Assembly: GCA_964445575.1 (NCBI GenBank)
Contig: CAYULB010000017.1
Span: 1-37,853, forward strand
Direction: 5' to 3'
From: WJMT01 sp964445575
GTDB lineage: Bacteria; Acidobacteriota; Aminicenantia; Aminicenantales; Aminicenantaceae
Length of the DNA: 37,853 bases
The position numbers and the translations under genes are program-made. The notes beneath the pieces are model-generated. The model ran no database searches, was not told where the DNA came from, and saw only the letters and a program-made list of their open reading frames with translations. Of this stretch, positions 1 to 7,467 are shown piece by piece; the first letter of the stretch is position 1, and each line of letters opens with the position of its first letter.

Positions 1-54
1 AAAACCTCCGAGGGATTTTAAGTCCCTTGCGTCTACCAATTCCGCCACCCCGGC
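1..54 (-). tRNA. tRNA-Leu (anticodon TAA), 3' part cut off by the window edge
   Basis: Read on the minus strand, the 5' acceptor strand GCCGGGG starts at 54. A D-arm typical of tRNA-Leu follows, then an anticodon stem AGGGA/TCCCT around the loop CTTAAAA, which gives anticodon TAA. The sequence runs off the window in the long variable arm, so the T-arm and 3' end cannot be seen. Class II layout and anticodon agree on leucine. Confidence 0.93.
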
Positions 55-75
55 AGTTTCAGTAAGATGAAATCG

Positions 76-104
76 ATTATATCACAACCCAAATCCCTCA
101 ACAA
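76..104 (-). promoter_or_regulatory. sigma-70 promoter of tRNA-Leu
   Basis: On the minus strand a -35-like TTGTTG (104-99), a 17-bp spacer and a perfect TATAAT (81-76) precede the tRNA by about 20 bases. The -10 is extended (TGATATAAT), which offsets the weak -35. Confidence 0.65.
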
Positions 105-114
105 GAAAAGCGTT

Positions 115-1944
115 TTATTCTACAGTCACGCTTTTTGCCAGGTTTCGGGGCTGGTCCACATCTGCCCCTCTTGCTGCGGCAATGTAATAGGCAAAAAGCT
201 GCACGGGAATGGCAGTGAGAAAGGGAGAGAAAAGTTCATGAACATCAGGAATAGAAATGACCTTATCCACTTTACCCCTGACCTTTTTATCACTCTTGGA
301 TGAAACAGCAATCACGGTCCCTAACCTGGCTTTGATCTCAGATACATTGCTCAACACTTTCTCTACCACCCTGTCCTTAGGGGCAATCACCATGGTCGGC
401 ATTTTTTCATCAATCAGCGCAATAGGCCCGTGCTTCATCTCGCCTCCCGGATATCCTTCAGCATGAATGTAAGAGATTTCCTTTAACTTCAAGGCTCCTT
501 CCAGGGCTATAGGGTAACTCACCCACCGGCCCAAAAACAAAAAATGAGTGGAAGACAAAAAATTAAGAGCAGTCAGTTCAATGGACTCAGCCTGGTTTAA
601 AATGATTTCCAGTTTATGGGGAATCCTTTGGAGTTCCTGGATGTAGGAAAGGCTCTCTTCTTTACTGAGCTTCCCTTTTATTTGAGCGGTATAAAGCGCA
701 AACAAAGCCAAAGCAGATATCTGAGCTAAAAATGTTTTGGTGGCCGCTACCCCGATTTCAGGACCAGCATGAGTTAAAAGAACCCCATCGGCTTCTCTTG
801 TTATCGAAGAACTATCTGTGTTGCATAAGGCAAGAGTCAGTAATTTTTTCTCTTTGACTGCTCTCAAGGCTGCCAGAGTGTCTGCGGTTTCTCCAGACTG
901 GGAAATAAAAACGTAGAGGGCGTTTGGATCTGAAACAAAGTCCCTGTACCGGTATTCAGAGGCATATTCCACATCCACTGGAATACGAGCTAAAGTCTCA
1001 ATGAAATACCTGGCGATCAATCCTGAATGAAAAGAAGTGCCGCAGGCTACCACGATAACCCGGGAAATTTTGGTCAGGTCCTTTTTTGAGATGCCCATTT
1101 CATCTAAATAGATGTTTCCCCTGTCAACTGAGATTCTTCCTTTAAGTGTATCTCTGAGAACTTGGGGCTGTTCAAAAATCTCCTTCAGCATAAAATGCTT
1201 GTATCCGCCTTTCTCAATCATAACGGGATTCCAAGCTACATGTTCGGGATGTTTTTTTATGGACTTTCCAGAAAATTTTTGATACGTGATCCCATCTGAG
1301 GACACCACAGCTATCTCCTCATCCTTGAGAAACACCACCTCTCTGGTATAGTTCAGCAAAGGATTGATATCAGAAGAGATAATATATTCTTTTTCTCCGA
1401 TTCCAATAACCGCAGGAGGGCCTTTTCTGGCTACAACTATTTTCTCTCTGTCTAGGGACGACACCGCCGCAATAGCAAAGGCACCTTCCAGATCTTTCAC
1501 AGCAAGCCTTACCGCTTCTTCCAGATTTCCTTTGAAATGTTTTTCAATGAGATGAGGAATGATCTCTGTATCTGTTTCTGTCTCGAACACATGACCCTGC
1601 TGGATGAGCTTTTCTTTAAGCTTAGCATAATTTTCAATGATCCCATTATGGACCACCACGATACTTCCCCTGCAGTCCTTATGGGGATGAGCATTTTCTT
1701 CTGACGGCCTTCCATGAGTAGCCCAGCGGGTGTGGCCGATCCCATATTCTCCCTTTATAGGGGAAGACCTGAGCTTCTTTTCTAAAGTGCTTATCTTTCC
1801 CTTAACCCGCTTCCTTATGATGCGATTCCCCTTTACAATAGCGACTCCTGCTGAGTCATATCCTCTGTATTCCAGTTTTTTAAGTCCGTCCAAAAGCACG
1901 GAAACAGGACTTTTTTTTCCAATGTATCCGATGATTCCACACAT
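115..1944 (-). CDS. glmS: glutamine--fructose-6-phosphate aminotransferase (isomerizing)
   Basis: GlmS makes glucosamine-6-phosphate from fructose-6-phosphate and glutamine, the entry to UDP-GlcNAc for peptidoglycan and lipid A. The 609-aa length is normal. The N-terminal glutaminase begins MCGIIGYIG with nucleophile Cys2. Two SIS sugar-isomerase domains follow, with SQSGETADTLAAL in the first and EGALKLKEISYIHAEGYPGG in the second. The protein ends in the family signature QPRNLAKSVTVE. Its ATG overlaps the glmU stop codon as TAATG (1946-1942), so the two genes are probably translationally coupled. There is no room for a glmS ribozyme upstream; expression should follow the operon promoter near 3871-3899. 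Confidence 0.97.
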   Translation of the reverse strand: MCGIIGYIGKKSPVSVLLDGLKKLEYRGYDSAGVAIVKGNRIIRKRVKGKISTLEKKLRSSPIKGEYGIGHTRWATHGRPSEENAHPHKDCRGSIVVVHNGIIENYAKLKEKLIQQGHVFETETDTEIIPHLIEKHFKGNLEEAVRLAVKDLEGAFAIAAVSSLDREKIVVARKGPPAVIGIGEKEYIISSDINPLLNYTREVVFLKDEEIAVVSSDGITYQKFSGKSIKKHPEHVAWNPVMIEKGGYKHFMLKEIFEQPQVLRDTLKGRISVDRGNIYLDEMGISKKDLTKISRVIVVACGTSFHSGLIARYFIETLARIPVDVEYASEYRYRDFVSDPNALYVFISQSGETADTLAALRAVKEKKLLTLALCNTDSSSITREADGVLLTHAGPEIGVAATKTFLAQISALALFALYTAQIKGKLSKEESLSYIQELQRIPHKLEIILNQAESIELTALNFLSSTHFLFLGRWVSYPIALEGALKLKEISYIHAEGYPGGEMKHGPIALIDEKMPTMVIAPKDRVVEKVLSNVSEIKARLGTVIAVSSKSDKKVRGKVDKVISIPDVHELFSPFLTAIPVQLFAYYIAAARGADVDQPRNLAKSVTVE

Positions 1945-3320
1945 TATTTTTTTCTTCTCTTTTTGACCCAGCCATTTCTTTGTTTTTGAGGACTTCTTTC
2001 CACTGCCAGGGAATCAGGAGAAACATCTTTGGTTATGGTTGAGCCAGCACCAATATAAGCGTTTTTCCCGACCTTAACAGGAGCGACCAATTCCACTCCT
2101 GACCCTATGAAGGCCCCCTCTTCTATGACAGTCTGATGCTTTTTTACCCCGTCATAATTGCAGGTGATGGTTCCTGCTCCTATATTCACTCTTTTTCCCA
2201 CTATGGTATCGCCCAAATAAGAAAAATGCCCTGCTTTAGAGTCTTCCCCAAACTCAGTGTTTTTCATCTCCACAAAATTACCCACCCGTGAACCTTTCCT
2301 GAGAACGGAATTAGGCCTGAGGTGAGCTGAAGGCCCCACTTTGACCCGGTCTTCTATGAAGCTTTCTTCTATGAAAGTTGAATTTAAAATCCTGACTCTA
2401 TCCCCTATTTTTGAATTGATTATATGAACCGAAGGAAAAATCTCACATCCTTCCCCAATCACTGTTTTGCCTTCAAGCATTACAGAAGGATAAATCACTG
2501 TATCTCTTCCTATCCGGATATCTGCATCTATCCAGGTTGATTCCGGGTCATAAAAAGTGACTCCCTTCTGGGAAAGTTCTGTTATTTTTCTCATGCGGAG
2601 CTTTTTGGCTGCGTAAGCCATTTCAAACCTGTCATTAACCCCCACTATTTCACCTTTATTTTGAGTCTTATGCACACCAACCCTTCTCCCTTCTCTGGAT
2701 AGAATTTCAACCGCATCTGTAAGGTAATACTCTCTTTTTTTGTTGTCATTGGAAATTTTGGACAGAGTTTCAAGAAGAGACCTCGCATTGAAAACATAAA
2801 TGCCTACATTAACCTCTTTGATCTTTTTCTGTTCTGGGTTGGCCTCTCTTTCTTCAACAATTCTTATCTTTCCCTCTTTTTCATAGACCACCCTTCCGAA
2901 ACCAAAAGGGTCGTCCATTTCTGCTGTCATAAGGGTCAATTCATTCTTCTGCTTTTTGTGCTGCTCCACCAAAAGCTTCAAAGTTTCGGTCTGAACAAGG
3001 GGAAGGTCTCCGTTCATTATCAAAATATCTTTATCCAAGTCTTTATTTAAAAAATCTTTGGCTGCTCCTACCGCATGGGCGGTCCCCAACTGACTTTTTT
3101 GGTAGATGAATTCGACTTTTGGATTCCTTATCTCGTTTTTAACCTCTTGATTTTGAAAACCAACCACCACACCTATCTTTTCAGGACTCAACCCTGAAGC
3201 AGACTCCACCACCCACCCTAACATGGATTTTCCCAACAAAGGGTGAAGCACTTTGATCCGGTCAGATTTAAACCGGGTCCCTTTGCCCGCTGCAAGAATC
3301 AGTGCGCATAATGAATCCAT
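1944..3320 (-). CDS. glmU: bifunctional UDP-N-acetylglucosamine pyrophosphorylase / glucosamine-1-phosphate N-acetyltransferase
   Basis: GlmU performs the last two steps to UDP-GlcNAc: acetylation of glucosamine-1-phosphate, then uridylyl transfer. The 458-aa length is normal. The N-terminal nucleotidyltransferase starts with ALILAAGKGTRFKS and continues to KVLHP. The C-terminal half is a left-handed beta-helix with hexapeptide repeats and the acetyltransferase signature NYDGVKKHQT. It starts five bases after the TPR gene stop and overlaps glmS by one base, so TPR-glmU-glmS read as one operon. There is no clear Shine-Dalgarno; coupling to the upstream gene is likely. Confidence 0.97.
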   Translation of the reverse strand: MDSLCALILAAGKGTRFKSDRIKVLHPLLGKSMLGWVVESASGLSPEKIGVVVGFQNQEVKNEIRNPKVEFIYQKSQLGTAHAVGAAKDFLNKDLDKDILIMNGDLPLVQTETLKLLVEQHKKQKNELTLMTAEMDDPFGFGRVVYEKEGKIRIVEEREANPEQKKIKEVNVGIYVFNARSLLETLSKISNDNKKREYYLTDAVEILSREGRRVGVHKTQNKGEIVGVNDRFEMAYAAKKLRMRKITELSQKGVTFYDPESTWIDADIRIGRDTVIYPSVMLEGKTVIGEGCEIFPSVHIINSKIGDRVRILNSTFIEESFIEDRVKVGPSAHLRPNSVLRKGSRVGNFVEMKNTEFGEDSKAGHFSYLGDTIVGKRVNIGAGTITCNYDGVKKHQTVIEEGAFIGSGVELVAPVKVGKNAYIGAGSTITKDVSPDSLAVERSPQKQRNGWVKKRRKK

Positions 3321-3325
3321 GGCTT

Positions 3326-3832
3326 TTATTCAAAAACAAGCTTAAATTCTTCGTCCTCTTCAAACTCATCAAAATCAGGTTCATTCTGAGCCAGTATCCC
3401 ATAAAACTCATCCAGTTCAACAGCTTTTTTCAAATTCTTGAGGCATTCCTCCTTTTTGCCCATAAGACAATAGGCATCTGCGGTGGCATAGTATACTTTA
3501 CCTTGATCAGGCTTTTTCTTGTTGGCTTTCTCAAACAGTTCGATAGCCTCTTCATACTTCCCTTGATTCAAACGAAAAATTCCGTACTGAAAATAATCTT
3601 CAAAAGATTTAAGAGACACCGGGTCTTTCTGTTCTCTATTCTGGATAATCTTCAAGTAAATTTTGGCCCTGTCCAAAAGCTCCTTTTCCTCACTGTGAGT
3701 TTCAACAAACTGCTCAAGGTGCTGTTTTGCTTTTTCAAAGTCTTCCTTGTGAAAATACTGCATAGCCTTATTAAAAGTTGACAGTGCTTTTTGGTAATCA
3801 TCTAAAGAAGTTTTCTTTTTACCTGTATTCAA
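3326..3832 (-). CDS. small TPR-repeat protein
   Basis: This 168-aa soluble protein has no signal peptide. At least three tetratricopeptide-like helix pairs are visible: about residues 14-50, 80-112 (YFQYGIFRLNQGKYEEAIEL) and 114-140 (YYATADAYCLMGKKEE). The tail is acidic (DEFEEDEEFKLVFE). TPR units mediate protein-protein contacts; the partner is unknown. The start is TTG: GGAG at 3843-3840 lies seven bases upstream, and no ATG fits. It is the first gene of the glmU-glmS operon, so a link to envelope precursor synthesis is possible but only inferred from position. Confidence 0.85.
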   Translation of the reverse strand: MNTGKKKTSLDDYQKALSTFNKAMQYFHKEDFEKAKQHLEQFVETHSEEKELLDRAKIYLKIIQNREQKDPVSLKSFEDYFQYGIFRLNQGKYEEAIELFEKANKKKPDQGKVYYATADAYCLMGKKEECLKNLKKAVELDEFYGILAQNEPDFDEFEEDEEFKLVFE

Positions 3833-3839
3833 TTTTAGT

Positions 3840-3843
3840 CTCC
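3840..3843 (-). promoter_or_regulatory. ribosome binding site deciding the TTG start of the TPR gene
   Basis: GGAG on the minus strand, seven bases before TTG at 3832-3830. Confidence 0.65.
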
Positions 3844-3870
3844 AATTTGAAATTAATTTCTGACTTGAAT

Positions 3871-3899
3871 ATTTTATCTTATGATTGGCTATTTTTCAA
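3871..3899 (-). promoter_or_regulatory. sigma-70 promoter of the TPR-glmU-glmS operon
   Basis: On the minus strand TTGAAA (3899-3894), a 17-bp spacer and TAAAAT (3876-3871) lie about 40 bases before the TPR start codon. Confidence 0.65.
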
Positions 3900-3911
3900 A
3901 TAAATCAAATC

Positions 3912-4658
3912 CTAGGGAAGGTGGTTTATGAGGCTGGCCATGTAGGCAGCTCCAAACCCGTTATCTATATTCACCACAGCCACGCCTCCGGGGCAGGAGT
4001 TCAGCATAGCGAGAAGCGCTGCCAGTCCTTTCAAGTTGGCTCCATATCCGATGCTGGTAGGAACTGCTATGATCGGTATATTGGTCAGGCCAGCTATCAC
4101 GCTGGGTAAAGCCCCTTCCATCCCTGCAACCGCAATAATTACCTGAGCCTCCCTTATTTTATGGTATTCGCCAAACAAGCGGTGAATTCCAGCGACCCCG
4201 ACATCATAGATCCTGCAGATTTCATTCCCCAGTATTTCACTGGTGGCCACGGCTTCCTCAGCTATGGGTATATCCGAAGTGCCGGCAGTGATGATAGCGA
4301 TTTTCCCCTTTCCTGAGGGAGCCTCCTTGACTTTAAGATACATAAGACGGGCATCTGAATTGTACTTCACTTCAGGGATATGCTTTTTTATGCTTTCATA
4401 TTTCTTGGGGCCGATTTTTGTAACCAGAAGGTTGCTCCCATTTTTAATGATGTTTTTTGAAATCTCTGTTATCTGATCTTCGCTCTTTCCTATGCCCAGA
4501 ACTACCTCAGGAGCTCCTTTTCTTATTTCCCTGTGATGGTCGAGTTTGGCGAATTCAAGGTCTTGATAGGGATAGTGCTTCAGCTCTCCTACGGCTTGGT
4601 CAGGAGTCAGCTCTCCCCTTTTTACTTTTTCGAGCACTTGTTTCAAATAGAACTTCAT
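3912..4658 (-). CDS. larB: pyridinium-3,5-biscarboxylic acid mononucleotide synthase (LarB)
   Basis: LarB carboxylates nicotinate adenine dinucleotide and hydrolyses it, the first step to the nickel-pincer nucleotide cofactor of lactate racemase and related LarA-type enzymes. At 248 aa it matches the family length. Visible marks are the N-terminal helix (GELTPDQAVGELKHYPYQDL), the HHREIRKGAPEVVLG strand and the AIR-carboxylase-like core, with AIITAGTSDIPIAEEA, IAVAGMEGALPSVIAGL and a C-terminal NIDNGFGAAYMA. I chose the internal ATG at 4658; the longer frame would need a TTG at 4688 and adds residues not usual for LarB. larC and larE are not in this window. Confidence 0.92.
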   Translation of the reverse strand: MKFYLKQVLEKVKRGELTPDQAVGELKHYPYQDLEFAKLDHHREIRKGAPEVVLGIGKSEDQITEISKNIIKNGSNLLVTKIGPKKYESIKKHIPEVKYNSDARLMYLKVKEAPSGKGKIAIITAGTSDIPIAEEAVATSEILGNEICRIYDVGVAGIHRLFGEYHKIREAQVIIAVAGMEGALPSVIAGLTNIPIIAVPTSIGYGANLKGLAALLAMLNSCPGGVAVVNIDNGFGAAYMASLINHLP

Positions 4659-4666
4659 TTTTTGTG

Positions 4667-4675
4667 ATTTTAGCA
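4667..4675 (-). promoter_or_regulatory. extended -10 of larB, probably leaderless
   Basis: TGCTAAAAT on the minus strand (extended -10) ends eight bases before the ATG. Transcription would then start at or within about two bases of the start codon. No Shine-Dalgarno is seen. Confidence 0.5.
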
Positions 4676-4740
4676 CAAAATCAAACAAATTTATATGAAT
4701 ATTTAGTGTATTTAGCCTGGATTTTAAATTCGCTGTATAT

Positions 4741-4746
4741 TAGAAT
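4741..4746 (+). promoter_or_regulatory. -10 box of lpxC, possibly leaderless
   Basis: TAGAAT eight bases before the GTG start. The -35 is poor (TGGATT at 4718-4723, 17-bp spacer). No Shine-Dalgarno lies between. Confidence 0.4.
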
Positions 4747-4754
4747 AGTTTTCA

Positions 4755-5591
4755 GTGCCGTTAAAAAAAACAATTCATCATCCAGTTAACTTCAGCGGAG
4801 TGGGAGTGCATTCAGGAAAACACATCCACATGGAAATCTCCCCCTCAGATTCAGGGAAAATCCAGTTTCAGAGAACCGATAAAGGAAATGCTTTTTTAGA
4901 CCTGGACGTAAAAAATATCCAGTCCCTTTACAGCTCTTCTCTGGTATCCAAAGACTTGAGAGTAAGGACCATCGAACATCTTATGGCAGCCTTATTTGTC
5001 CTTGAAATCAACAGCGCGCTTATCAAAACAGACGGAGAAGAAGTTCCCATTTTTGACGGCAGCGCCAAGACATTTTTTGAAAAGATACTCCAGGCAGGTT
5101 CTAAGACCCTTGAGCTGAAAAACAAATCCATTTCCATAAAAAAACCATTCCAAATAAAGGAAAAGGATTCAAATCTCTCTGTCAGTCCAAATCCCTCTCT
5201 TAAAATCACCTATGTCATAGATTATGACCATCCCTGTATCGGAAGACAGGAATTAAGCCTGGATATTAACCAGAATACTTTTAAAAAAGAGATCGCCCCA
5301 GCCAGGACTTTTGGGTTTCTTAAAGATGCTGAAATGCTTAGAAAAAAGAAGCTTGCACTGGGAAGCTCACTCAAAAATACCATTGTGCTGGACGAGAAAA
5401 AAGTGATAAACGGTCCTCTGAGATTTAAAGACGAATTTGTGAGACATAAAATACTCGACCTTATAGGAGACCTTTCTCTTTTAAACGGCAAATTGTGCGG
5501 CCACTTCAGGGCAGAAAAAGCCGGTCATCGGCTTCATATAAAAACAGTTCGCTTTCTCTTGGAAAACAGGGGCTGCCTAGATATCGATTAA
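4755..5591 (+). CDS. lpxC: UDP-3-O-acyl-N-acetylglucosamine deacetylase (LpxC)
   Basis: LpxC is the zinc deacetylase that commits UDP-acyl-GlcNAc to lipid A synthesis, evidence for a Gram-negative outer membrane. The 278-aa protein begins with the family motif (HHPVNFSGVGVHSGK). The first metal/catalytic motif is TIEHLMAAL (residues about 72-80), followed by EEVPIFDGSA. The second half has PARTFGFLKDAE, then DEFVRHKILDLIGDLSLL with the other zinc His and Asp, and KAGHRLH with the catalytic His. It starts at GTG. It lies next to the GlcNAc genes that feed the same pathway. It is somewhat shorter at the C-terminus than the Escherichia coli enzyme (305 aa), but all active-site motifs are present. 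Confidence 0.96.
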   Translation: MPLKKTIHHPVNFSGVGVHSGKHIHMEISPSDSGKIQFQRTDKGNAFLDLDVKNIQSLYSSSLVSKDLRVRTIEHLMAALFVLEINSALIKTDGEEVPIFDGSAKTFFEKILQAGSKTLELKNKSISIKKPFQIKEKDSNLSVSPNPSLKITYVIDYDHPCIGRQELSLDINQNTFKKEIAPARTFGFLKDAEMLRKKKLALGSSLKNTIVLDEKKVINGPLRFKDEFVRHKILDLIGDLSLLNGKLCGHFRAEKAGHRLHIKTVRFLLENRGCLDID

Positions 5592-5599
5592 CCTGACCT

Positions 5600-5628
5600 A
5601 TTCAAAAAAAGTATTCTTTTCTTTGAAT
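5600..5628. repeat. AT-rich inverted repeat between lpxC and dnaG
   Basis: ATTCAAA (5600-5606) pairs with TTTGAAT (5622-5628), and AAAAG with CTTTT inside, around a TATT loop with one bulged C. It ends one base before the dnaG -35 box. No T-run follows, so it is either a weak lpxC terminator or a protein site at the dnaG promoter. Confidence 0.45.
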
Positions 5629-5629
5629 C

Positions 5630-5658
5630 TTGACATTGCATGAAACCAAACTTATATT
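5630..5658 (+). promoter_or_regulatory. near-consensus sigma-70 promoter of dnaG-rpoD
   Basis: Perfect TTGACA (5630-5635), 17-bp spacer, TATATT (5653-5658), with a leader of about 28 bases before the dnaG ATG. Confidence 0.8.
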
Positions 5659-5692
5659 CTATTAGATAATTTAGAAATAATATAAAAGACCC

Positions 5693-7432
5693 ATGGATCC
5701 GGTTGAACAGATCAAACAGACAGCAAGTATTGTTGAAATCGCTTCTCAATACACCAGCTTAAAAAAAAGAGGAAGGAGATTTGTAGGGCTGTGTCCGTTT
5801 CATTCAGAAAAAACTCCTTCCTTTACCATTGATGAAGAGAGACAGCTCTACCATTGTTTTGGATGCGGTGCGGGGGGCGACCTTTTCACCCTTGTGATGG
5901 AAAAAGAAGACCTCAGCTTTCCCGAATCAGTTCGCTATCTTGCTGAAAAATACAATATCGAACTTCCCCGACAAAAAAGACTGTCTCCCAAGTATCAAAG
6001 CTTAAAGGAAAAACTCTCTAAAATCACAGACCACACTCTTGCTTTTTACAGAAAAAATTTACTCAATACTTCAGAAGGGAAAAAGGCACTGGAATATTTA
6101 AAGAAAAGAGGCATTTCAGAAGACATAATAAATAAGCTAAAAATAGGTTATGCTCTGAACTCTTGGGACTCTCTGGTAAATTATTTTAAACTCAAAAAAA
6201 CAGACCTCACAGAAGTTGAAAAAACAGGACTGGTGATGCGCAGAAAAGACAGACAGGGCTTTTATGATAGATTCCGAGGAAGACTCATGTTTCCTATTTC
6301 AGATGTATCCGGAAAAGTGGTTGCTTTCGGTGGCAGAACCCTGTTTCATGAAAAGCCAAAATATATGAACTCCCCGGATACTCTGATATATACCAAAGGG
6401 CAGGTCCTCTATGGTTTGAATTTTTCTAAAGAATCTATAAGAGAAAGCAAACAAATGATCCTGGTCGAGGGATACACAGACTTCCTCTCGCTTTTTCAGA
6501 GAGGAATAACCCATGCTGCTGCTTCGCTGGGAACAAGCCTGACCGAAAACCAAGCCGCCCTGGCTTCCCGGTTTACCAGAGAAATAGTTGTAGCTTATGA
6601 TTCCGATGATGCGGGAAGAAAAGCAACCTGCAGAGCTGTTTCTCTGTGCTTTGCCCAAGGATTAAGAACTCGAGTCCTTGGTTTTCCTCCCGACCAGGAC
6701 CCTGACAGCTATATAACAAAGCACGGCCCTGAAAAATTCAAATCAATGATTAACCAGAGCCTACCGGGTCTCAAATTCCTGATCCAAGAGTACTACAGAG
6801 GCAGAGACCTTGACAGCCCAGAAGAAAAAGCTGAGATCGCTAAAAAAATAATGGAGGACATAAAAAACATCCCGGATTCCATTGTGCTCAGTGAATACAT
6901 AAAAAAAACAAGTGAATATTTAGATTTGGAGGAGCAGGAGCTGAGAGAACTCATAAGAAAAAAACATTCTGTTCCCGAGAAAAGCCAAATCAGCTGGTTT
7001 TTAAATGCAGAAAAGAGACTTCTTCAAATCATTTTCAAAAATGGAGCCATTGCCGCTGAATTGTTCAAAAACATTGAAGAAGAAGATTATAAAGGATTAA
7101 GAAGCGAGCCCATATTCCAGATATTCTCAGATTTTTTTAAAAAAGGACAATCCCTGAGCCCTTCTAAAATCCATGAGCTTAAAGAAAAAATCAACCCCTC
7201 TCTTTTCAGCGCTCTTACTGAGATTTTAGTGGAAGAAAATCCCCCTCCCAGTCTTGAAGAAGCTGAAGACTGCCTTTCGGCAATGAGAAAGGTGGTTCTT
7301 CCCATGCGTTTAAAGGAATTGAAAAACAAACTCAGAAACATAAACAAGGGGGATGAACAGAAAAAAATCTCTTCCCTTCTCAATGATATAATGGATATAA
7401 ACAGAAAATTATATGAACTTTCACAAAAATAA
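5693..7432 (+). CDS. dnaG: DNA primase
   Basis: DnaG lays RNA primers at the replication fork. The 579-aa length is typical. The N-terminal CHC2 zinc finger has Cys34, His37, Cys55 and Cys58 (CPFHSEKTPSF, YHCFGCGAGGD). The core carries RFRGRLMFPI and AFGGRTL, then the TOPRIM metal residues Glu259 in ILVEGYTD and the acidic run near 303-306 in VAYDSDDAGRKA. The C-terminal part (about 430-579) is the helicase-binding region. rpoD follows 35 bases downstream, the dnaG-rpoD order of the macromolecular synthesis operon. The Shine-Dalgarno is weak. Confidence 0.97.
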   Translation: MDPVEQIKQTASIVEIASQYTSLKKRGRRFVGLCPFHSEKTPSFTIDEERQLYHCFGCGAGGDLFTLVMEKEDLSFPESVRYLAEKYNIELPRQKRLSPKYQSLKEKLSKITDHTLAFYRKNLLNTSEGKKALEYLKKRGISEDIINKLKIGYALNSWDSLVNYFKLKKTDLTEVEKTGLVMRRKDRQGFYDRFRGRLMFPISDVSGKVVAFGGRTLFHEKPKYMNSPDTLIYTKGQVLYGLNFSKESIRESKQMILVEGYTDFLSLFQRGITHAAASLGTSLTENQAALASRFTREIVVAYDSDDAGRKATCRAVSLCFAQGLRTRVLGFPPDQDPDSYITKHGPEKFKSMINQSLPGLKFLIQEYYRGRDLDSPEEKAEIAKKIMEDIKNIPDSIVLSEYIKKTSEYLDLEEQELRELIRKKHSVPEKSQISWFLNAEKRLLQIIFKNGAIAAELFKNIEEEDYKGLRSEPIFQIFSDFFKKGQSLSPSKIHELKEKINPSLFSALTEILVEENPPPSLEEAEDCLSAMRKVVLPMRLKELKNKLRNINKGDEQKKISSLLNDIMDINRKLYELSQK

Positions 7433-7456
7433 ATGGGCAAACAAACCTACTGTTAC

Positions 7457-7461
7457 AGGAG
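7457..7461 (+). promoter_or_regulatory. ribosome binding site deciding the TTG start of rpoD
   Basis: AGGAG six bases before TTG at 7468-7470. Confidence 0.7.
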
Positions 7462-7467
7462 AAAAAA

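Noticed and set aside
1942..1946. glmS ribozyme or riboswitch
   Set aside because: glmS overlaps glmU directly, so there is no leader to hold one.
3302..3781. 159-codon plus-strand frame
   Set aside because: Antisense to the TPR gene, hydrophobic and low in complexity; the minus-strand protein has clear TPR repeats and a ribosome site.
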